Positions 1 through 5,053 of a DNA stretch of 5,516 bases are shown one piece after another (the first letter of the stretch is position 1; every line of letters begins with the position of its first letter). Under the pieces are notes generated by a model, which was not told the origin of the DNA, did no database searches, and saw only the letters and a list, made by a program, of their open reading frames with translations. The stretch is from positions 1 through 5,516 of the forward strand of contig JAHWJO010000346.1 of the NCBI GenBank assembly GCA_019348365.1. Direction: 5' to 3'. The stretch comes from Armatimonadota bacterium (GTDB taxonomy: Bacteria; Armatimonadota; DTGP01; JAHWJO01). The translations under genes and the position numbers were made by a program.

Positions 1-185
1 GGAACTTCCCTCTTTCTATCGCTCCCTCCCTAAACTCTTAGCTTGATGCACATGGATGCGATGGCTCGCGTCCTACCTTGTCGAGTTCCCGGAGAAGAAA
101 GCACCGGATGGGACGGGAGAGGCCAAAGAACTGCCTCCCCCCGAATGACCCTCTCCGCGTCTCTGCGTCTCTGCGGTTATGAGGG
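1..185. other. Left flank with no convincing gene
   Basis: No frame on either strand here has both a believable start with a ribosome binding site and protein-like content. It lies downstream of the terminase on its strand, where a portal gene would be expected in a standard phage layout, and no portal motif is visible. It holds one copy of the dispersed GCAGAGACGCAGAG repeat (separate entry). The minus strand near positions 15-30 is purine-rich and could resemble a ribosome binding site for a gene beyond the window, but that cannot be tested here. Degraded or intergenic DNA is the best reading. Confidence 0.5.
154..178 (-). repeat. Dispersed palindromic-type repeat, copy 1 (solo)
   Basis: On the minus strand this reads CCGCAGAGACGCAGAGACGC, the same core and orientation as the copy at 1182-1216. 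No inverted partner is seen within the 150 bases to its left or the 100 to its right, so it is a solo unit. Translated, such units give peptides like RRDAETRR, which turn up as spurious additions to predicted proteins. That the motif is widespread in environmental bacterial genomes is from memory; the three copies in this window are seen directly. Confidence 0.75.
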
Positions 186-305
186 CTACCGGCCCAGCAT
201 CCGCACCGTCTCCAGATAGACCCCCTGCCAGCCCCACACCCACCACGCCTCCAATTCCTCTGCGCCAACCAGAACGGCCTCAACTCTCGCCTTACACAGC
301 GTCAG
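186..305 (-). CDS. Possible 39-residue protein overlapping the terminase stop
   Basis: This frame opens at CTG, whose last bases overlap the terminase stop in a CTGA arrangement. It runs 39 codons to a TAG. The peptide is partly acidic and Trp-rich (LEAWWVWGWQG in the middle), which looks less like random GC-rich translation than the neighbouring frames. A GGGCGGGGG purine run lies just upstream but is not a good Shine-Dalgarno match, and CTG is a rare start. Phages do carry tiny coupled genes after the terminase, so it is listed with low confidence. I do not recognise a family, and chance is a real alternative. Confidence 0.22.
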   Translation of the reverse strand: MTLCKARVEAVLVGAEELEAWWVWGWQGVYLETVRMLGR

Positions 306-1771
306 CCCCCGCCCACCCGCCGCGCCGATGTCTGGCCGGACTGCGCCGTTTCGCTCGCGTGCCACGCCAGCGCCAGCGCCCAGAAGCGGTCCCCGTGCGT
401 TTCGGACCCACCGCCCCCGCTTGTCGGCGACGCCTCGAACTGCATGCGCCCCCCGCCGCCGAACGTCCGCTGGATCGAGCGGATCTGCGTGAGTAGCTCC
501 CGGTCCGCCGGGAGGTCCAGCAGCCGCCGGTTCAGCGCGAGCTTGATCCCCACCGCCAGCCGCTCCTTGAGCGCCGAGGTGAAGGTGACGGGCTCCACCC
601 GCTGCGGATGGGCGCGGGCCAGGTCCTCCGCGAGCGGCGCGCCCATCCCCGTCGCGTCGATGTTCAGGCGGCGGAGGCGCGGCGATTGCAGCAGCTCCTC
701 CAGCAGCGCGCGCTGCTCCGCAAAGGCGGTGCGCCGGAGGGTCTTCATCAGCCGCACCGCACCCCGGCCCCCCGGCTCCCGCTCGATGACGACCAGCTCC
801 GACGGGTGGACGCTCCGCCCCACGTCGAACCCGGCGTAGAGCGGCGCACCGGAGGCCGGAACCTCCGCCGGCTCGCCCGCCACCTCCAGATCCTCCCGGA
901 CGCACGGCATCAACTCAGACAAACCGATCCAGCCCGAAACCTCCTCCAGAAACCGGCACTCGTACTCCTGCTGAAACGAGTCCCGGTCCATCGCTGCGTA
1001 GATCGCCTTCAGCCGCTCGGAGCCGTACCACTCCACCCGCTCCTCCGTGGGAAGATCCTTCACCGCAGAGACGCAGAGGCGCAGAGAACCCCCTTTAGAG
1101 CGTTCGGATTTCCCTTCATCGTTCACCATCCACGAGCATCGCCACCACGGTACCCGGTGAAAACCGTCAGGAGTTCTCTCAGGGGTTTTTCCGCGTCTCT
1201 GCGTCTCTGCGGTGAACTGCTTTTCCACCTGCTCGTGGAACACGCCCCGGCAGCCGAACGGCGTGGAGGCCAGCGTCAGCCGCCCGCCCCGGCTGAGAAC
1301 CGGCAGCGTGCCCAGGTACACCTCCCGGTCGTCGGGGTAGAAGGCGAGCTCGTCGAGGTAGACGTTCGCCCCGGCGAACCCGCGCGGCGCCCGGCACGGG
1401 AACGAGAGGATCCGCGACCCGTTCGACCACTCCAGAGCCTCCCGGCTCGACGAGGTGAGCTTTCCCCGAAGCAGGCGGGGCAGGGCGTCGTGCAGCATCT
1501 CGACGTACCGCACCTTCTCGCAGGCTTCCCGGTGGTTCAGCGACAGGAAAAGCGTCGTCGCCCGGTCCGTCAGCAGCGCATGGGCGAGGGATTCGACGGC
1601 GAAGATCCACGAAAAGCCGATCTGTCGGGATTTCAGCACGACCCGCGTCAGGGAGCGGTCGCGCAGGAACGCGAGCTGGTATGGTTCGAGAGCGTGATAG
1701 AAGCGGAGGAACCCGGCCTCGCGGGTGAGGTGGGCCACCGCCGCCTTCCAATCGTCTGAATCGCCGGTCAT
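302..1771 (-). CDS. Phage terminase large subunit, Mu gp28-like, with two repeat-derived insertions
   Basis: This is the ATPase-nuclease motor that packages phage DNA into the prohead. In the 489-residue product, the Walker A-like segment is LKSRQIGFS near residues 46-54, Walker B is VYLDE at 137-141 and the coupling motif LTLAST is at 165-170. The C-terminal RNase H-like nuclease shows candidate metal-binding Asp316 (GFDVG), Asp372 (IDATG) and Asp461 (GDRFWA). The KSRQIG form and the PWWRC and SFQQEYECRF segments resemble Mu-like gp28 terminases, from memory. I chose the ATG at 1771 because AAGGAG lies 5 bases upstream; an upstream in-frame ATG at 1870 lacks such a site and would add 33 poorly conserved-looking residues. 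Residues about 186-200 and 225-238 are translated from dispersed repeats and flank the PWWRC strand. The frame stays open and all catalytic motifs are present, so the enzyme may be functional, but the insertions could have damaged it. Confidence 0.87.
   Translation of the reverse strand: MTGDSDDWKAAVAHLTREAGFLRFYHALEPYQLAFLRDRSLTRVVLKSRQIGFSWIFAVESLAHALLTDRATTLFLSLNHREACEKVRYVEMLHDALPRLLRGKLTSSSREALEWSNGSRILSFPCRAPRGFAGANVYLDELAFYPDDREVYLGTLPVLSRGGRLTLASTPFGCRGVFHEQVEKQFTAETQRRGKTPERTPDGFHRVPWWRCSWMVNDEGKSERSKGGSLRLCVSAVKDLPTEERVEWYGSERLKAIYAAMDRDSFQQEYECRFLEEVSGWIGLSELMPCVREDLEVAGEPAEVPASGAPLYAGFDVGRSVHPSELVVIEREPGGRGAVRLMKTLRRTAFAEQRALLEELLQSPRLRRLNIDATGMGAPLAEDLARAHPQRVEPVTFTSALKERLAVGIKLALNRRLLDLPADRELLTQIRSIQRTFGGGGRMQFEASPTSGGGGSETHGDRFWALALAWHASETAQSGQTSARRVGGG
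1059..1093 (+). repeat. Dispersed repeat, copy 2, inside the terminase gene
   Basis: On the plus strand this starts TTCACCGCAGAGACGCAGAG. It matches the reverse complement of 1182-1216 at 31 of 35 positions, so the two form an inverted pair about 88 bases apart. In the terminase frame it is read as the peptide GGSLRLCVSAVK, a typical reverse translation of this repeat and unlike terminase sequence. Confidence 0.85.
1182..1216 (-). repeat. Dispersed repeat, copy 3, inverted partner inside the terminase gene
   Basis: On the minus strand this starts TTCACCGCAGAGACGCAGAG and ends in an A-run followed by CCCC. In the terminase frame it gives FTAETQRRGKTP. With copy 2 it could fold into a long hairpin in the terminase mRNA, with the coding stretch for PWWRCSWMV in the loop. 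No clear target-site duplication is visible at the outer edges. Confidence 0.85.
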
Positions 1772-1776
1772 TCCCG

Positions 1777-1782
1777 CTCCTT
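1777..1782 (-). promoter_or_regulatory. Ribosome binding site deciding the terminase start
   Basis: The minus strand reads AAGGAG five bases before the ATG at 1771. It favours this start over the in-frame ATG 33 codons upstream at 1870. Confidence 0.75.
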
Positions 1783-1961
1783 TTTCCGGGACGGATGGGG
1801 TGAAGATAATGGATCGAAAATCGTCGATGCGCCTCCATCGGAACTCCAGCGGATCATTGTCACGTCTCATGCTTCCATGCGGGCCTCAACGTACGGTATA
1901 ACGACTCGGTTGCTGTTGAACCGCCATGTTGCTGATGAGGCCGAACGGCCTGACCATGACC

Positions 1962-1973
1962 GGGAGGAGGAGG
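1962..1973 (+). promoter_or_regulatory. Very strong ribosome binding site before the plus-strand gene
   Basis: GGGAGGAGGAGG lies eight bases before the ATG at 1982. It is the strongest Shine-Dalgarno sequence in the window and is the main reason to place the start at 1982 instead of an earlier in-frame ATG at 1877. Confidence 0.75.
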
Positions 1974-1981
1974 ATTTTGAA

Positions 1982-2203
1982 ATGGCTTACGAACCGCAGA
2001 AGAAAACACCGATCTACTGGGAACGCCTCTACGATGTCGAGCGACGCGCGGACGGCTCCATTTACGAGCATCGTTCCACCTATCGCGCCCGGGTTTTAGG
2101 CGGCTGGCTAGTCAAAGTCCGGGACCGCGACGGCGCGGGAATCATCTTCTATCCCGATCCGGATCACGAATGGGATGGCGCCTCCCTCAACTCCATCACC
2201 TGA
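1982..2203 (+). CDS. Small plus-strand protein of unknown function (73 residues)
   Basis: I do not recognise a family with certainty. The product is soluble-looking, with many charged and aromatic residues: WERLYDVERRADG near 13-25, RARVLGGWLVKVRD near 35-48 and IIFYPDPDHEW near 53-63. The GGWLV plus PDPxHxW pattern suggests a small compact beta fold and recalls short uncharacterised bacterial proteins, but this is impression only. No signal peptide or membrane segment is seen. It is the only convincing gene on the plus strand, sitting between the terminase (diverging from it) and the 2349-2723 gene (converging on it). That placement and its own strong ribosome binding site suggest independent expression, as for a prophage cargo (moron) gene or a host gene at a junction. 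An earlier ATG at 1877 would add 35 residues without a visible binding site. Confidence 0.65.
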   Translation: MAYEPQKKTPIYWERLYDVERRADGSIYEHRSTYRARVLGGWLVKVRDRDGAGIIFYPDPDHEWDGASLNSIT

Positions 2204-2266
2204 CGGCCTCCCCTCCGCCCCCTGACGGGCCTTCCTCCACATCGCTTCCATCCCGGCAACGGTCCA

Positions 2267-2300
2267 GGGACCGGGAAGAATGGAGTTTCTCCCCGGTCCC
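2267..2300. terminator. Strong hairpin between convergent genes, possible bidirectional terminator
   Basis: GGGACCGGG at 2267-2275 pairs perfectly with CCCGGTCCC at 2292-2300. After one A-C mismatch the stem continues with AGAA pairing TTCT, leaving a six-base loop. It lies between the ends of two convergent genes (2203 and 2349), the right place for a shared terminator. Neither side has a T-tract, so it is not a textbook intrinsic terminator; it could instead protect mRNA 3' ends. Confidence 0.42.
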
Positions 2301-2348
2301 CCAAACACGCCGCCGATACACCGTTCGGTGGGGTTGGATTTCCGCGCC

Positions 2349-2723
2349 TCACCGCTCGACCCCGTTCTCCGATCCGTGCGCTTTCCCACTCTCCTTCTCC
2401 TGAAGGTAGGCGTAGGCCCGGCGCAGCCGTTCCAGCGTCAGCCCGAACGGCTCCTCTTCTTCTGAAACCGCCTCCCTCTCCTGAATTTGCGCCTGTACGT
2501 CATGGATGCACTGGCGCAGCTCCCGGATGAGGGAGGCGTTGAGCGTTTTGCCCTCTTTCGTCGCCTCCACGAACTCCTTGAACATCCCGTCCACCATAAG
2601 GCAGAGCCGCTTAAAGAGCAGGTCTTGGTCCGGGGGATGGTTAGAAGCGTCCGGTGGAGAAGAAATAGCTTCCCCGCCGGGGACGACGGTCAGAGACACG
2701 GACTCACCGGGCATGGGAGTCAT
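2349..2723 (-). CDS. Small helical phage protein, possible terminase small subunit
   Basis: The 124-residue product has a low-complexity N-terminus (residues 1-33, rich in Pro, Ser and Gly) followed by mostly helix-forming sequence from about 35 to 115, with charged segments such as FKEFVEATKEGKTLNASLIRE and an acidic stretch EEEE near 90. No transmembrane segment is seen. Its length, helical build and position upstream of the large terminase on the same strand fit a terminase small subunit, which binds the packaging site. The pattern of a Leu/Ala-rich helix, a short turn with Leu-Asn-Ala-Ser and another helix loosely recalls T7-type small terminases. This is inference; a scaffold or coiled-coil protein is equally possible. 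Its start overlaps the end of the upstream membrane-protein gene by 20 bases, so the two are probably co-translated. No strong ribosome binding site precedes ATG 2723; ATG 2714 is an alternative. Confidence 0.55.
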   Translation of the reverse strand: MTPMPGESVSLTVVPGGEAISSPPDASNHPPDQDLLFKRLCLMVDGMFKEFVEATKEGKTLNASLIRELRQCIHDVQAQIQEREAVSEEEEPFGLTLERLRRAYAYLQEKESGKAHGSENGVER

Positions 2724-2904
2724 GGTCCCGATGTTCGCCGTAGCGGTGCCGGACGGTCTCCCGAAGATCCTTCATCGCCACCACGACTTCCGTGATCGCC
2801 TGCGTGTGACGATCCAGCGTCGTCGTCACCAGGCGGTACATCAGAAGGTAGGCGGCAATCGGGAAACCGAGGTTACTGAACCATTGAGTGACAGGGTCTT
2901 CCAT
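2704..2904 (-). CDS. YvrJ-like single-helix membrane protein, possible holin-like protein
   Basis: The 66-residue product begins MEDPVTQWFSNLGFPIAAYL. A hydrophobic stretch at about 12-24 (GFPIAAYLLMYRL) is followed by an amphipathic, charged tail. The layout of a short N-terminus, a Gly-Phe-Pro-Ile motif starting the membrane segment, then an Arg/Lys and a helical tail with LDRHTQAITE matches what I remember of the YvrJ family, small one-pass membrane proteins common in phages and bacilli. Such proteins are often called holin-like, though the function is not proven. TGAGG about eight bases before the ATG is a moderate ribosome binding site. The last residues (RHRYGEHRDHDSHAR) are strongly charged and overlap the next gene. 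No endolysin is visible nearby, which weakens a lysis role. Confidence 0.62.
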   Translation of the reverse strand: MEDPVTQWFSNLGFPIAAYLLMYRLVTTTLDRHTQAITEVVVAMKDLRETVRHRYGEHRDHDSHAR

Positions 2905-3025
2905 AGAGTAGCCTCAGAGTAGCCTTTGAAATAAATGAGTGGAATAAGCTTCTAATAGAAGGACTTGCACGCGCCCCATGCCCCGCAGCGGCTGCTTCTC
3001 CGGCGGAGCCAGAGGCACTCGCAGG
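2905..3025 (-). promoter_or_regulatory. AT-rich gap with short palindrome and direct repeat, possible control region
   Basis: This 121-base gap separates the 124-residue unknown from the YvrJ-like gene. Positions 2925-2960 form an AT-rich pocket in otherwise GC-rich DNA. It holds a perfect palindrome CTTCTAATAGAAG (2949-2961) and a 10-base direct repeat AGAGTAGCCT (2905-2914 and 2916-2925), the latter just before the YvrJ-like start. A promoter for the downstream genes is plausible, with the palindrome as an operator, but I see no good -35/-10 pair. Confidence 0.25.
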
Positions 3026-3400
3026 TCAGTCCCGGTTGACGGGCGAAGGCGACAGGACCTTCGCGTAGCACTCGATGTGGGGCAGAGGCGCGTTGTAGAC
3101 GCGGGGGTCGAAGTCCACGACCCAGCACCGGTCCGTGCTGCTCTCGCGGAGCATCCACCTTCGGAGGAAATCGGTGTCCGGGCGGCCCAGCGGCGTCAGC
3201 AGGTCCTTCTCGAAGTAGAGCGCCCAGAACTCCCCCGGACGGTCCCCGAACAGGTAATCCCGCTGCCGTCCCCGCACGATCTCGCCATAGGCGGGAACCA
3301 GCGCCCGCCGCCGGGTCCACCACCGGGCCGGGTCATACGGGTCGAACGGCTCATCCGTCTCCGCCGCCGCCCCGCCCGGACTTTCCGTGTACTCGTACAC
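3026..3400 (-). CDS. Unknown protein (124 residues) directly after the recombinase
   Basis: I do not recognise this family. The content is protein-like: PFDPYDPARWWTRRRALVPA at about 18-37, FGDRPGEFWALYFEKDLL near 51-68, FLRRWMLRESSTDRCWVVDF at 78-97 and LPHIECYAKVL at 106-116. The many Trp, Tyr, Asp and Arg residues suggest a soluble alpha/beta protein. No signal peptide or membrane segment is seen. The likely start is the GTG at 3400, 12 bases after the recombinase TAA; GGAG sits almost against it, so initiation probably depends on translation of the upstream gene. It is in the same frame as the recombinase, so stop readthrough would give a C-terminal extension. Position suggests a phage accessory protein or recombinase partner, which is inference. 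Frames overlapping it on both strands look like GC-rich shadows. Confidence 0.6.
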   Translation of the reverse strand: MYEYTESPGGAAAETDEPFDPYDPARWWTRRRALVPAYGEIVRGRQRDYLFGDRPGEFWALYFEKDLLTPLGRPDTDFLRRWMLRESSTDRCWVVDFDPRVYNAPLPHIECYAKVLSPSPVNRD

Positions 3401-3412
3401 CTCCAGCTCATC

Positions 3413-4993
3413 TTATTGGTCAGTGCCGTCCGTGAAGCGGCCCTGCGAATTGCGCCGGCTCGGGCGCCATTTCTCCCGGATCTCCTGGCGGTCCAGCCGC
3501 TCCGTCTCTTTCCAGCCGACGAGGCCGAACGGCTTGTAGTGGATCTCGACGGCCTCGTTGCCGATCAGGATCCGCTCGACGAACGCCGCCACACCGCTCC
3601 GCTTCTCCTCGGCGGTGAGATCCGGACTCCGCATGAGCGCCTCGAAATCGAAGGAGGGGTCCACCTCCGGGAGCACGGGAGGCTCCGCGTCCTCCTCGAG
3701 TCTCTGGAGTTGCCCCTCCAAGTCTTTCAGCTGCGCCCGGTAGCGCTCCGGGGAGAGGCCGCCGGCGATGTAGGCGTCGGTGATCCGGTCCCGCTTGTCG
3801 AGCCAGTGTTTCCGCTTGTGCGCGCGGGCCTCCGTCGGATTCTTCGCCCGCGCCCGGTTCCTCGGGGTGAATCCCTTCGCGCGGGCGTTCGCAAGGTTCC
3901 GGGAGAGCGCGTCGAGGACGGCCTCCTCCAAGAGGGAATGAAGGAGGTAGGCGCCCTCCGGGCAGGCTTCGCGGCCGTAGCGGGAGACCTTCCCGCAACC
4001 GAGGTAGATCTGGGTCGCGTCGCCGCGGGGCCGGGCGTACATGGGGCTGGAGCAGGCGGCGCAGACGACGATTCCGGAGAGGAGGTGCTGCCGGCTCGGC
4101 GCCCGTCCGGGACCACGGCTCCGGAGGCGCTCCTTCGCGGCCTCCCAGGTCTCCAGGGAGATGATCGGCTCGTGCTTCCCCTGCACGAGGATCCAGGTCG
4201 CCGCATCGTCGGGTGCGCCCACCAAGGCGCTGGATGCGCGCACCTTCGCCCCCCGCCCGTAGGCGATGAACCCCGCATACACCGGGTTCCGGAGGAGGCA
4301 CAGGAGCGACGTGGACTGCCAGGGGTTCCCCTCGTTGGTGACGTACCCCTTCCGGTTCAGCTCCTTGCAGATCCGCTGGGATCCGTGCCGGTCTTTCGTG
4401 TAGCGCTCGAAGACGAGCCGGACCGCCTCCGCCTGGGTCTCGTGGATCTCCAGCAGCTTCGTGTCCGGATTGTAGGTGTAGCCGTAGGGGGCGCGCCCCC
4501 CCACCCAGCGCCGGTGCTGCGAGACGATATGGAGATTGGTGTCGTGGACCCGTTTTCCGATCCGCTTGCGTTCGTACTGGGCGAAGGAGGAGAGATTGTA
4601 GAAGAAGATCTCGCCCTCCATGGTGGAGGTGTCGATGGGGAAGTCGAGCATGACGAGGGAACCGCCCGAGGCTTTGATCCGTTTCAGGCTCGCCGCGGCG
4701 TCGGCCACGTCGCGCCAGGCACGGTCGAGGAACTTCGTGACCATCGTGTCGCTCGTCTTCGAGTCTTCGAGCTCGGTGAGGAGGAGCCGGAGCGCCGCGC
4801 GCTTCTCCATGGAGCCGGCGCTGAGGCCGTAATCGACGTAGAGGCAGAAGGGCGGGGAGAAGCCGCGCTTTAAGCCCCACTGGATGCAGGCCTCGATCTG
4901 GGCGTCGATGGAATAGCCTTCGTTCACCTGCTCGTCGGTCGAGACGCGGACGTAGATCCGGAGGCGGCCCGGCGGGGGAGGGAGGGGGATCAT
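3413..4993 (-). CDS. Large serine recombinase (probable phage integrase)
   Basis: This 526-residue enzyme cuts and rejoins DNA at attachment sites through a serine-DNA intermediate. The resolvase domain covers about 10-150: YVRVSTDEQ places the nucleophile at Ser18, and YVDYGLSAGSMEKR (52-65) and KFLDRAWRD (87-95, with Arg91 and Arg94) are the further active-site motifs. MEGEIFFYNLSSFAQYERKR (125-144) is the long helix E. The recombinase domain begins around GGRAPYGY (165-172). A zinc ribbon is shown by Cys311, Cys314, Cys333 and Cys344. A helical, coiled-coil-prone region follows near 395-435, ahead of a basic C-terminus. All expected domains are present at normal length for phage integrases, so it looks functional. 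Oddities: a proline-rich N-terminus (MIPLPPPPGR), a weak ribosome binding site and a start that overlaps the stop of a 20-codon recombinase-like frame as ATGA, implying translational coupling. An intact integrase suggests attachment sites near one end of the element. A transposon-type serine recombinase is the main alternative. Confidence 0.93.
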   Translation of the reverse strand: MIPLPPPPGRLRIYVRVSTDEQVNEGYSIDAQIEACIQWGLKRGFSPPFCLYVDYGLSAGSMEKRAALRLLLTELEDSKTSDTMVTKFLDRAWRDVADAAASLKRIKASGGSLVMLDFPIDTSTMEGEIFFYNLSSFAQYERKRIGKRVHDTNLHIVSQHRRWVGGRAPYGYTYNPDTKLLEIHETQAEAVRLVFERYTKDRHGSQRICKELNRKGYVTNEGNPWQSTSLLCLLRNPVYAGFIAYGRGAKVRASSALVGAPDDAATWILVQGKHEPIISLETWEAAKERLRSRGPGRAPSRQHLLSGIVVCAACSSPMYARPRGDATQIYLGCGKVSRYGREACPEGAYLLHSLLEEAVLDALSRNLANARAKGFTPRNRARAKNPTEARAHKRKHWLDKRDRITDAYIAGGLSPERYRAQLKDLEGQLQRLEEDAEPPVLPEVDPSFDFEALMRSPDLTAEEKRSGVAAFVERILIGNEAVEIHYKPFGLVGWKETERLDRQEIREKWRPSRRNSQGRFTDGTDQ

Positions 4994-5052
4994 GCGAGGC
5001 GCTCTTGGGTGCAGACGCGGATGTAGAGGGCGAAGTGTGTCTTCCGGATCAT
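4990..5052 (-). pseudogene. 20-residue vestigial N-terminus of a second serine recombinase
   Basis: The frame opens with ATG one base after the stop of the upstream ATP-binding gene (TAATATG) and ends in TGA overlapping the recombinase start (ATGA). Its peptide contains FALYIRVCTQE, which matches the first beta strand of serine recombinases (commonly YIRVSTQEQ) except that Cys replaces the catalytic Ser. The DNA also resembles the start of the intact recombinase: AGACGCGGA occurs at 4942-4950 and 5013-5021, 71 bases apart, explaining the different frame. The second copy diverges enough that a recent slippage duplication seems less likely than a fragment of a related gene. It may act as a short leader frame feeding ribosomes to the recombinase. 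Twenty residues is little evidence, but the match is at the family's most conserved motif and in the expected place. Confidence 0.55.
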
Positions 5053-5053
5053 A

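Noticed and set aside
47..220. Plus-strand short frame beginning MHMDAMARVLPCRV
   Set aside because: No ribosome binding site, and its second half runs through the dispersed repeat.
38..283. Minus-strand 81-codon frame at the left end
   Set aside because: Much of it is the dispersed repeat (RRDAETRR) and the remainder has no protein-like pattern or ribosome binding site.
1059..1216. CRISPR array or tRNA-like structure
   Set aside because: Only two units in opposite orientation, with coding sequence between them; no direct-repeat spacing or cloverleaf.
608..1759. Plus-strand open frame of 383 codons opposite the terminase
   Set aside because: It lacks recognisable motifs, is Arg/Pro-rich and includes the spurious repeat peptide SASLRLCGE; the opposite strand encodes all terminase motifs.
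1772..1870. 33-residue N-terminal extension of the terminase from ATG 1870
   Set aside because: The ATG at 1771 has AAGGAG at the right distance and the extension shows no terminase-like sequence.
1897..1902. TATAAC as a -10 box for the plus-strand gene
   Set aside because: No acceptable -35 element lies 16-18 bases upstream; too weak to list as a promoter.
2108..2389. Minus-strand 93-codon frame opposite the 73-residue gene
   Set aside because: No good start signal, runs through the hairpin region, and competes with a plus-strand gene that has a strong ribosome binding site.
2916..3025. Short minus-strand frame after the 124-residue gene (LRVPLAPPEKQPLRGMGRV)
   Set aside because: About 36 codons with no clear start; the first part looks faintly protein-like but evidence is insufficient.
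2978..4873. Long plus-strand open frame of about 630 codons
   Set aside because: It is antisense to the serine recombinase and the 124-residue gene. It is rich in Arg, Pro, Leu and Gly as expected of GC-rich shadow frames, and the minus strand shows full catalytic motifs.
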